From positions 1 through 13,264 of the forward strand of contig JANYAJ010000109.1 of the NCBI GenBank assembly GCA_025361385.1: a DNA stretch of 13,264 nucleotides, in the 5' to 3' direction. The position numbers and the translations under genes are program-made. The DNA is from Nitrospira sp. GTDB lineage: Bacteria > Nitrospirota > Nitrospiria > Nitrospirales > Nitrospiraceae. A model generated the notes under the pieces. It did not search any database. It saw only the letters and a program-made list of their open reading frames with translations, and had not been told where the DNA came from. This document shows, piece by piece, positions 7,783-13,264 of the stretch; the first letter of the stretch is position 1; each line of letters begins with the position of its first letter.

Positions 7783-7823
7783 GCTGGCTGTGATCGCTCG
7801 GTATCCGAGCGGTTATGGCCAGC
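7783..7823 (+). terminator. Long hairpin between the protease and tatC, terminator-like
   Basis: GCTGGC (7783-7788) pairs with GCCAGC (7818-7823), and GCTCGG (7796-7801) with CCGAGC (7805-7810) around a 3-nt TAT loop. The seven bases between on each side also pair, partly by G-U, so the stem can reach 19 pairs. It starts 10 nt after the protease stop. No T-run follows, so it may be an incomplete terminator or an mRNA-stability structure. Confidence 0.6.
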
Positions 7824-7842
7824 CATCGGATGAACGGTTCGT

Positions 7843-8775
7843 ATGTCCGACGGTTTGAACTCACTCAACCAGTGGCTGCAAGACACGATCTTTAAGCCGC
7901 TGGAAGATAAGAAAATGCCGGTGATGGAGCACCTCGTGGAGCTCCAGGTTCGGCTGACGCGCGCGGTGATCATCACCGCGCTAGTGTTTGTCGGCACATT
8001 TTTTTACGCCGATACGTTGGTGCAGTGGCTTCGCATCCCTCTTCAGAACATGTTTGTGCCCGGCTCCCTCTCGTGGGTGCCGACCGATCTGCCGACCGTT
8101 CCATTCGTGTTTCTCGCGCCGGCTGAAGCCCTGTGGCAAAACGTGAAAGTGGCGGGGCTCTTTGCGCTCGTTGCGGCGACCCCGTACATTCTCTTGGAAG
8201 TGTGGCAATTCGTCGTGCCGGGCCTCCATGCCCAGGAGCGGCGATTTGTTGCGCCATTTGTGCTGTTGAGCGCCCTGGCATTTTATGTGGGGGTGGGCTT
8301 TTCATTTTTCTTTGTCCTGCCGTTCGCACTGAACTTTTTACTGTCTTATGGCGTCAACGCCGGGTTTATTCCCCAAATTTCCATCGCGCAATATGTCGGA
8401 TTTGCCCTGTGGTTCCTGATGGTATTCGGGCTAATTTTCGAGGTGCCGCTCGCAATTACCCTCATGGCAAAGCTCGGGTGGGTTGATGCGCCATTTCTAA
8501 AGCGATATCGAAAGTGGGCGTTTCTGGGGTCATTCATTTTCGCCGCAATTCTCACCCCGACACCCGATCCCTTCAATCAATGTCTCATGGCCCTGCCGAT
8601 GTATGTGTTCTACGAAGTCGGCATTGTGAGCGCAGGATTCTTCAACAAGAAGAAGCCGGAAGAGTCGGCGGTGCCGGTTGTGGTGACCGCAGCGGCGGGA
8701 AACGTGAAAGCGACCGGACTCTCCAATGTAGGGGAGGGCGACTATGTCGGCGTGCCGACAGGGCGCCAGCGATAA
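7843..8775 (+). CDS. tatC: Sec-independent protein translocase subunit TatC
   Basis: TatC is the receptor core of the twin-arginine translocase. It binds RR signal peptides and helps move folded, cofactor-loaded proteins across the cytoplasmic membrane. This 310-residue protein shows the family marks: MPVMEHLVELQVRL (25-38) before helix 1, PYILLEVWQFVVPGLHAQERR (114-134), LIFEVPLAI (197-205) with the Phe-Glu-x-Pro motif, and ILTPTPDPFNQCLMALPMYVFYE (236-258). Six membrane helices fit the hydrophobic pattern. It is longer than the usual 240-260 residues: about 24 extra residues precede the first conserved motif and a polar tail of about 40 residues follows the last helix. No Shine-Dalgarno sequence is evident before ATG 7843, and TCGGA/TCCGA repeats (7826-7830, 7846-7850) could fold over it. 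No tatA or tatB is in the window. It leads the run mrp-moeA-mobB, which fits export of a molybdoenzyme. Confidence 0.93.
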   Translation: MSDGLNSLNQWLQDTIFKPLEDKKMPVMEHLVELQVRLTRAVIITALVFVGTFFYADTLVQWLRIPLQNMFVPGSLSWVPTDLPTVPFVFLAPAEALWQNVKVAGLFALVAATPYILLEVWQFVVPGLHAQERRFVAPFVLLSALAFYVGVGFSFFFVLPFALNFLLSYGVNAGFIPQISIAQYVGFALWFLMVFGLIFEVPLAITLMAKLGWVDAPFLKRYRKWAFLGSFIFAAILTPTPDPFNQCLMALPMYVFYEVGIVSAGFFNKKKPEESAVPVVVTAAAGNVKATGLSNVGEGDYVGVPTGRQR

Positions 8776-8819
8776 CGGGACACGCAGATCGGGCGTAACG
8801 TTTTACAGAAGGAACATAC

Positions 8820-9773
8820 ATGGCTCGTGAATTGAACGTCATTCAACCTCCTAGTTCCGGCGACAGCGACGCCTGCATCTATATGTGGGCCTGTGCGATC
8901 TGCGACGAAAACGAAACCTGCCAGAAGGACAAGGAAGGGCACAGTCGCTGGCTGGTGGCCAAGCGGATGGAGCGGATCGAATACAAAGTGCTGGTCATGA
9001 GCAACAAGGGTGGCGTCGGGAAGAGCACCTGCACGACCAACCTCGCCGTGAGTCTTGCGCTCAAGGGATGGCATGTCGGGATCTGCGACATGGACATTCA
9101 TGGACCGAACATTCCGAAGATGGTGGGGGCTGAAGGGCAGAAGCTGAAGATCAGCAGCTCAGGCGGAATCATTCCCTTTCAGGCCTATAATCTGAAAATC
9201 GCTTCGATGTCGTTCTTGCTGCAGAATTCGGACGATCCGATCATCTGGCGCGATGCGTACAAGTACGAGTTCATCAACCAGCTCTTAGGTGGCGTCGAGT
9301 GGCAGGATCTGAATTTTTTGTTTGTCGACCTGCCCCCCGGGACGGGCAACGAATCGGTCACGACCATCGATTTGCTCGGCAATGTCAGCGGGGCGGTGAT
9401 CATTACGACACCGCAGGAAGTGGCCTTGCTGGACTCCCGCAAGTCGGTGACCTTCTGCAAGGACAGCGAAGTCCCGATCATCGGGATTGTCGAGAACATG
9501 AGCGGGCTGGAATGCCCCCATTGTCATAACCACATCGATGTATTCCGCAAAGGCGGCGGGGAAGCTGCGGCGCATGATATGGGCGTGCCGTTTCTCGGGC
9601 GCATTCCGCTCGATCCCGATGTCGTGCTCCAGTCCGATGCCGGTGAGCCATTTGCGATGTTCAACTCAGACTCGCCGACGGCCGAGTGTTATCACGACAT
9701 TGCCAACAAGGTCGAAGCGTTCTGCAAGAAGAGCGGGTCGTTGATGAAGATCGCCCCTCGGCAGGCGCATTGA
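8820..9773 (+). CDS. Mrp/NBP35-type iron-sulfur cluster carrier ATPase
   Basis: A 317-residue P-loop NTPase of the Mrp/NBP35 (ApbC) family, whose dimers carry a [4Fe-4S] cluster and hand it to target enzymes. The deviant Walker A is NKGGVGKST (62-70), followed by CDMDIHGPNIPKMVG (89-103), FVDLPPGTGNE (168-178) and TTPQEVALLDSRK (196-208). The bridging-cluster motif is CPHC (232-235). The N-terminus has four cysteines at 19, 25, 28 and 34. The last three have the Cys-x2-Cys-x5-Cys spacing of the N-terminal ferredoxin-like motif of NBP35, which most bacterial Mrp proteins lack; the first Cys is closer than in NBP35. ATG 8820 has AGAAGGAA (8807-8814) upstream. It lies 44 nt after tatC and 13 nt before moeA, so one operon is likely, and delivery of clusters to a Tat-exported molybdoenzyme is my inference. 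Confidence 0.93.
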   Translation: MARELNVIQPPSSGDSDACIYMWACAICDENETCQKDKEGHSRWLVAKRMERIEYKVLVMSNKGGVGKSTCTTNLAVSLALKGWHVGICDMDIHGPNIPKMVGAEGQKLKISSSGGIIPFQAYNLKIASMSFLLQNSDDPIIWRDAYKYEFINQLLGGVEWQDLNFLFVDLPPGTGNESVTTIDLLGNVSGAVIITTPQEVALLDSRKSVTFCKDSEVPIIGIVENMSGLECPHCHNHIDVFRKGGGEAAAHDMGVPFLGRIPLDPDVVLQSDAGEPFAMFNSDSPTAECYHDIANKVEAFCKKSGSLMKIAPRQAH

Positions 9774-9786
9774 TGAAGGAGAGACC

Positions 9787-11085
9787 GTGAAGGTTACAGA
9801 TGTGACAGAGGGGCTTACGCAGCTGCAAGAGGCGCAGCGGATCGTGCTGGCATCCACGCCGACTCTGGGCTTGGAGAAGATTTCGATCCTGGATGCCCTC
9901 GGTCGTGTCCTCGGCGAGGACATTGTGGCGGAGCGGGATAATCCACCCTGGAATAATAGCGCGATGGACGGGTTCGCGGTGCGGTGGGAGGATATCAAGC
10001 AGGAGCATGCGATTCAGAAGCCGGTGACGCTCACGGTGATCGAGGATGTGCCAGCCGGCAAGATGCCGTCAAAGACCGTGGGAGCGGGGCAGGCGATTCG
10101 CATCATGACCGGGGCTCCGATACCGAAGGGGGCGGATACGGTCTTGAAGGTCGAAGATACGGAGCATACACCGGATTCCGTTCGTGTCTTCAAACCGGAA
10201 GCACAAGGTGCGAACATTCGACCTCAAGGAGAAGACGTCAAAAAGGGCGAGTGCATCATCGCTAAGGGGACGCAGATTAGGCCCGGTGAAGCAGGGATGT
10301 TGGCGATCCTGGCCAAGTCGTTCATCTTTGCCTACCAACGACCGCGGGTGGCGATTTTGTCGACCGGCGACGAGCTGGCGGATTTGGATGAGCGGTTCAG
10401 CGAAGAGAAAATCATCAACTCGAATAGTTATGGGATTGCGGCTGCGGTCCAGGAGGCGGGTGGCATCCCCTTCTTGCTGGGGATCGCGAGGGACACGCCT
10501 GCCGCGCTGAAGGAAAAGATGTCACATGGACTGACAGCGGATATTCTGGTGTTGTCCGGTGGTGTGTCGATGGGCGATTACGACTTTACCAAGACGGTCT
10601 TTCACGAACTGGGCGCAGAAATGAATTTCTGGAAGCTGGCGATCAGGCCGGGACAGCCGCTCGCGTTCGGCAAGATTCAGGGCAAGCTGGCGTTCGGCCT
10701 GCCGGGGAACCCCGTGTCCTCCATGGTGACGTTCGAGCAACTGGTGCGACCGGCGATGCTCAAAATGAGCGGGCACCTGACCTACAGTCGGCCTGTCCTG
10801 CAGGCGATCTTCCAGGAGAAATTTTCCAAGCGGACGGATCGCCGCCATTTCCTGCGTGGAGTACTCACGCAAGAAGAGGGGGTGTTTAAGGTTCGAACGA
10901 CCGGCGCTCAGGGATCCGGAATTTTAACCTCGATGGTGAAGGCCAATTGTTTGATCGACATCCCTGTCGAGGTAGAGCGGGTCAGCCCTGGCGATCTGGT
11001 GTCGGTTCAACTGTTGGGTGGAGAAGCCTGGCCCAGCCATGCAGGGCATGCCCAGACCGGCACTCACAAGCTGTCCTGTTGCTAA
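9787..11085 (+). CDS. moeA: Molybdopterin molybdenumtransferase MoeA
   Basis: MoeA inserts molybdate into adenylylated molybdopterin to make the active molybdenum cofactor. The 432-residue protein shows the standard motifs in order: NNSAMDGFAVR (56-66), RIMTGAPIPKGADTVLKVED (105-124), the MoaB/MogA-like cofactor-binding domain with LSTGDEL (191-197), INSNSYGI (210-217) and LSGGVSMGDYDF (256-267), then RPGQPLAFG (287-295) and FGLPGNPVSSMVTFEQLVRP (303-322). Domain IV fills about 335-412. The chain ends in an odd extension rich in His with a terminal Cys-Cys (SHAGHAQTGTHKLSCC, 417-432) beyond the normal domain. GTG 9787 is preceded by AAGGAGAG (9776-9783). It sits directly after mrp and upstream of mobB. 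Confidence 0.95.
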   Translation: MKVTDVTEGLTQLQEAQRIVLASTPTLGLEKISILDALGRVLGEDIVAERDNPPWNNSAMDGFAVRWEDIKQEHAIQKPVTLTVIEDVPAGKMPSKTVGAGQAIRIMTGAPIPKGADTVLKVEDTEHTPDSVRVFKPEAQGANIRPQGEDVKKGECIIAKGTQIRPGEAGMLAILAKSFIFAYQRPRVAILSTGDELADLDERFSEEKIINSNSYGIAAAVQEAGGIPFLLGIARDTPAALKEKMSHGLTADILVLSGGVSMGDYDFTKTVFHELGAEMNFWKLAIRPGQPLAFGKIQGKLAFGLPGNPVSSMVTFEQLVRPAMLKMSGHLTYSRPVLQAIFQEKFSKRTDRRHFLRGVLTQEEGVFKVRTTGAQGSGILTSMVKANCLIDIPVEVERVSPGDLVSVQLLGGEAWPSHAGHAQTGTHKLSCC

Positions 11086-11090
11086 GCAAG

Positions 11091-11099
11091 AAAGGAGGT
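11091..11099 (+). promoter_or_regulatory. Stranded Shine-Dalgarno sequence with no start codon at working distance
   Basis: AAAGGAGGT (11091-11099) is nearly a full match to the 16S rRNA 3' end and lies 5 nt after the moeA stop. No ATG, GTG or TTG falls within the next 12 nt. The first ATG, at 11135, is followed at once by TGA. The mobB ATG is 90 nt away. It may be the old mobB ribosome site cut off by inserted sequence. Confidence 0.6.
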
Positions 11100-11149
11100 C
11101 AATAGTCACCACTCGCGAGCCGATGGCGAGACGTATGTGAGCGCGCCGT

Positions 11150-11177
11150 TGACCCATGATCATTGACCATTGACCGG
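11150..11177 (+). repeat. Four-unit heptamer repeat in the mobB leader
   Basis: Four 7-nt units follow each other: TGACCCA, TGATCAT, TGACCAT, TGACCGG. TGA holds the same place in each. The tract ends 12 nt before the mobB ATG and contains an in-frame TTG (11163) that could be mistaken for a start. Confidence 0.7.
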
Positions 11178-11189
11178 TTAGATACATCC

Positions 11190-11714
11190 ATGGCCGTACC
11201 TATTGTCTCATTTGTCGGTCGGTCGAATAGCGGAAAGACCACGCTAATCGAGCGCGTGATTCCTGAATTGGTTCGGGCCGGTTACAAAGTCGCGACGGTG
11301 AAACATGCCGGACATGGCTTCGATCTCGATACCGAAGGCAAAGACAGCTGGCGCCATAAGCGAGCCGGTGCCAGCAGCGTGATGGTGCTCTCCAAGGGCA
11401 GTATGGCGATGTTTGCGGATGTGTCCGATCAGATGACGGTCGAGGAAGTGCGAGATCGATTTCTCGACCGTACCTATGACCTGATTATCGCTGAAGGATG
11501 GAAACACGAAGGCTATCCGAAGATTGTCATCGTCCGTGAGCAAGTCGGCGAAATTCCTGTGTCCACGGAAGGGCTCCTTGCGGTGGTTTCGGATCAGCAG
11601 ATCGATCTTTCCGTCCCATTATTCGGCCTGGACGATGTCGTCGGCGTGGCCGCGCTGATCATGAAACAATTCCCTAAATCGCAATCTCCTCTGGAGCATG
11701 AACTGGAAGCCTAA
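11190..11714 (+). CDS. mobB: Molybdopterin-guanine dinucleotide biosynthesis protein MobB
   Basis: MobB is a GTP-binding partner of MobA, which attaches GMP to molybdopterin to form the guanine dinucleotide cofactor used by DMSO-reductase-family enzymes. The 174-residue protein has Walker A VGRSNSGKTTLIERVI (9-24), the family block VKHAGHGFDLDTEGKDSWRHKRAGA (37-61) and DLIIAEGWKHEGYPKI (97-112). I chose ATG 11190, which begins MAVPIVSFVG, the expected domain start. An in-frame TTG at 11163 lies inside a heptamer repeat and adds only nine unlikely residues. No good ribosome site is adjacent to 11190; the nearest strong one is at 11091-11099. Its last 17 nt overlap the cytochrome gene. mobA is not in the window. 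Confidence 0.92.
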   Translation: MAVPIVSFVGRSNSGKTTLIERVIPELVRAGYKVATVKHAGHGFDLDTEGKDSWRHKRAGASSVMVLSKGSMAMFADVSDQMTVEEVRDRFLDRTYDLIIAEGWKHEGYPKIVIVREQVGEIPVSTEGLLAVVSDQQIDLSVPLFGLDDVVGVAALIMKQFPKSQSPLEHELEA

Positions 11715-12408
11715 AGCATCCATCGTGCTGGTTCTTGTGGCCGGCGCCATCGCGCTCGGCACTGTGGCCATTCCTGTCACCAACCAACCGACCTTCTGTG
11801 CCAGTTGCCATACCATCGCGCCATCCTATGAGAGCTGGGCGAAGTCCTCGCATCGAGAGGTGACCTGTGTCGCCTGTCACGTGCGACCGGGTCTCGAAGG
11901 CTGGCTTCGCGATAAGGCCTGGGCCGGGACGAAGGATGTCGCGATCTATTTGTTCGGCAGTCCGACCGATCCGCACAATCTGCAGGCGAAAGTCGAGTCT
12001 GTTGTGTGCTTGAGCTGTCATCGAAACATTCTGCGGGTATCCGAGGTGGCCCCGCGCGATTTGCCACCGCCGGTCAATGAGGTCGGTCTGATCATAAGCC
12101 ATCGCAAACATATCGACGCCTTTGCCACGCGCGGCAAAGGGGAGGGCTGCACGACGTGCCATTCTTCGGTGGTGCATGAAAAGCCGATCAAAGGTTATCC
12201 GATCGTCATGCCACGGGGGCATCTCTCGGCCGATGCCAAGCCCTGGCTTCCGGACCATCCGGAAGGTTCGTATCTGCGAACCAGGACTCTCTCAGATTGT
12301 TTCCGATGTCACGATGGGAAGACGGAGCATGAGGGGAAGGTCGTGAGCCGGAAATGTGACACTTGCCATCTTTCCGAGAAGATCGCCAACGCACTGCTCT
12401 TCAACTGA
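11698..12408 (+). CDS. Membrane-anchored hexaheme c-type cytochrome, NapC/NirT-like
   Basis: A 236-residue protein with an uncleaved N-terminal membrane anchor (about 8-27) and six CxxCH heme sites: CASCH 34-38, CVACH 57-61, CLSCH 104-108, CTTCH 151-155, CFRCH 201-205 and CDTCH 220-224. The first part, FCASCHTIAPSYESWAKSSHREVTCVACH, has the pattern of NapC/NirT/NrfH quinol dehydrogenases, which pass electrons from the membrane quinol pool to periplasmic partners. Those usually bind four or five hemes, so six with this arrangement is notable. Several free His residues (52, 135, 138, 160, 175, 187, 211) are candidate distal ligands. ATG 11698 overlaps mobB by 17 nt and is the only usable start, since an in-frame TGA lies at 11662 and only CTN codons follow. 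Translation is therefore probably coupled to mobB. It may feed or drain a molybdoenzyme; this is inferred from context only. Confidence 0.9.
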   Translation: MNWKPKASIVLVLVAGAIALGTVAIPVTNQPTFCASCHTIAPSYESWAKSSHREVTCVACHVRPGLEGWLRDKAWAGTKDVAIYLFGSPTDPHNLQAKVESVVCLSCHRNILRVSEVAPRDLPPPVNEVGLIISHRKHIDAFATRGKGEGCTTCHSSVVHEKPIKGYPIVMPRGHLSADAKPWLPDHPEGSYLRTRTLSDCFRCHDGKTEHEGKVVSRKCDTCHLSEKIANALLFN

Positions 12409-12562
12409 TAGGATGCTGAAAGTTCCGCCAGCTTGGAAACGCTGAACGATGAGTGATGAGCGATGAAACAGAAAACGATCGTCGCTTGAGCGTTCCGCGT
12501 TCATCGTTCACAGCTGCTCACTCGCTGCGGCCTTGCTGGAAGAACTTTTTGAGCAGCCTGAT
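12408..12562. repeat. ~155-bp imperfect inverted-repeat element, possibly MITE-like
   Basis: The left arm from 12408 (AGGATGCTGAAA at 12410-12421, then GTTCCGCCAGC) matches the reverse complement of the right arm ending at 12562 (AGGCTGCTCAAAAA, then GTTCTTCCAGC). That is about 23 identical positions with six mismatches and small gaps. Inside, TGAACGATGA (12443-12452) is perfectly repeated in inverse as TCATCGTTCA (12501-12510). It carries no open frame, starts at the cytochrome stop codon and ends 16 nt before the ABC gene start. The shape fits a palindromic non-autonomous element or a large bidirectional terminator. No clear target duplication is visible. Confidence 0.6.
12443..12470 (+). 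repeat. Four-unit heptamer repeat inside the inverted-repeat element
   Basis: Units TGAACGA, TGAGTGA, TGAGCGA, TGAAACA run in tandem with TGA in a fixed place. On the opposite arm the inverse phase shows at TCATCGT (12501) and TCACAGC (12508). Confidence 0.65.
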
Positions 12563-12578
12563 AATTCGTTGATTATGT

Positions 12579-13264
12579 ATGTCTAAACCCGTCCTGCAAG
12601 TCGAACATCTGGTAAAAAAGTTCGGCGAGTTCGTTGCCGTCAACGATATTTCCTTCGACATCAAGCCGGGAGAGATCCTCGGGTTGTTAGGCCCGAACGG
12701 GGCGGGGAAAACCACCACGATTCAGATGCTGCTTGGGCTGGTGACGCCGACGGCCGGTTCCATTCAGATGTTCGGCCTCGACCTGGCGACCGACCGGGAG
12801 GCCATTCTGCAGCAAGTGAACTTTTCTTCGACCTATGTCTCCATGCCGCAGGCGCTGACGGTCGAGGAGAACCTCTGGGTGATTGCCCGGCTATACGGTC
12901 TGTCTCAGATCCAACAGCGGGTCGATGGCATCGTGAAGCGGTTTGAGATGGAAGATTTTCGTCAGAAAGTCACGCGCAAGCTGTCCTCCGGTCAAAGTAC
13001 TCGCCTTGGACTCGCCAAGGCTTTTTTGACCGAGCCGAAGATTCTGTTTCTCGATGAACCGACTGCCAGTCTCGATCCCGATATCGCACAAAAGATTCGG
13101 AGCTTTCTCAAGGAAGAGCGGCGATCGTCCGGCCTGAGTGTGCTCTATACGTCGCACAACATGCATGAGATGGAGGAGATGACGGATCGGATCATCTTTC
13201 TCCAGAGGGGAAAAATTGTGGCGGAGGGGACGGCGCAGGAAATTGTGGCGCGGTTTGGACAGGT
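12579..13264 (+). CDS. ABC transporter ATP-binding protein (3' end outside window)
   Basis: The first 228 residues of an ABC ATPase that powers a membrane permease, which must be encoded beyond the window. Motifs in order: Walker A LGPNGAGKTTT (37-47), a Q-loop-region segment VNFSSTYVSMPQALTVEENL (84-103), signature LSSGQ (137-141), Walker B ILFLDEPTASLDPD (155-168) and the switch His in YTSHNMHEMEEM (188-199). The overall form is that of drug, lipid or Nod-factor type exporters (CcmA/DrrA-like), not of importers; the cargo cannot be read. In the canonical Q-loop position the residue seems to be Ser or Thr (FSSTYVSM), which should be checked by alignment. ATG 12579 is the only possible start, because an in-frame TGA lies at 12570. 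No Shine-Dalgarno sequence precedes it, and the inverted-repeat element ends just upstream. Confidence 0.93.
   Translation, partial: MSKPVLQVEHLVKKFGEFVAVNDISFDIKPGEILGLLGPNGAGKTTTIQMLLGLVTPTAGSIQMFGLDLATDREAILQQVNFSSTYVSMPQALTVEENLWVIARLYGLSQIQQRVDGIVKRFEMEDFRQKVTRKLSSGQSTRLGLAKAFLTEPKILFLDEPTASLDPDIAQKIRSFLKEERRSSGLSVLYTSHNMHEMEEMTDRIIFLQRGKIVAEGTAQEIVARFGQ

Noticed and set aside
11163..11189. TTG start for mobB at 11163
   Set aside because: It lies inside a heptamer repeat, has no ribosome site, and adds residues not expected before the Walker A strand.
12474..12481. ACGATCGT palindrome as an operator
   Set aside because: It is only 8 bp, sits inside the larger inverted-repeat element, and has no repeat elsewhere suggesting a regulator site.
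1..13264. CRISPR array, tRNA or rRNA gene, or transposase gene
   Set aside because: I saw no spaced direct repeats of 24-40 bp, no tRNA cloverleaf with a CCA-type end, no rRNA sequence and no transposase motifs on either strand.

Overview
The window reads as a chromosomal segment of a GC-rich Gram-negative-type bacterium. My best guess is a Nitrospira-like member of the Nitrospirota. This is an inference from gene content: periplasmic multiheme cytochrome, molybdenum-cofactor genes, an Fe-S carrier ATPase, Tat translocase and lipobox lipoproteins. No rRNA or other marker gene is present to prove it. There are eleven protein genes. Two are cut by the window edges (1-884 on the minus strand and 12579-13264 on the plus strand). 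I see no tRNA, rRNA, CRISPR array or transposase gene, and no gene-free stretch longer than 300 bases.

Left part (1-5118), cell envelope and glycan genes. A partial lipoprotein gene reads left from 884. Divergent from it is a two-gene unit: a NodU/TobZ-type carbamoyltransferase (1046-2773), then a polytopic membrane protein that looks like a GT-C glycosyltransferase (2770-4287), overlapping by 4 nt. Facing them is a family-2 glycosyltransferase of the dolichyl-phosphate glucosyl/mannosyltransferase type (5118-4309). Together they suggest synthesis and carbamoylation of a surface glycan or glycolipid, with no proof of the substrate.

Middle part (5311-7772), envelope quality control. A lipoprotein of unknown function is followed by a strong hairpin, a plausible sigma70 promoter and an HtrA/DegP-type serine protease with two PDZ domains. 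A second strong hairpin separates this protease from the next unit.

Right part (7843-12408), a likely maturation operon for an exported molybdenum/iron-sulfur enzyme: tatC (twin-arginine translocase), an Mrp/NBP35-type Fe-S carrier ATPase, moeA (molybdenum insertion), mobB (molybdopterin guanine dinucleotide step) and a membrane-anchored hexaheme NapC/NirT-type cytochrome that overlaps mobB by 17 nt. In Nitrospira the obvious client would be the Tat-exported nitrite oxidoreductase, but no such gene lies here. The window ends inside an ABC transporter ATPase gene.

The least expected structure is non-coding. Three 28-nt tracts of period-7 repeats, nearly always with TGA in the same place in each unit, lie at gene junctions (2757-2784, 11150-11177, 12443-12470). 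The last sits inside a ~155-bp imperfect inverted-repeat element (12408-12562) between the cytochrome and ABC genes. Before mobB, an excellent Shine-Dalgarno sequence is stranded 90 nt from the start codon, as if sequence had been inserted between them. The Mrp protein also carries an N-terminal four-cysteine motif resembling that of NBP35.
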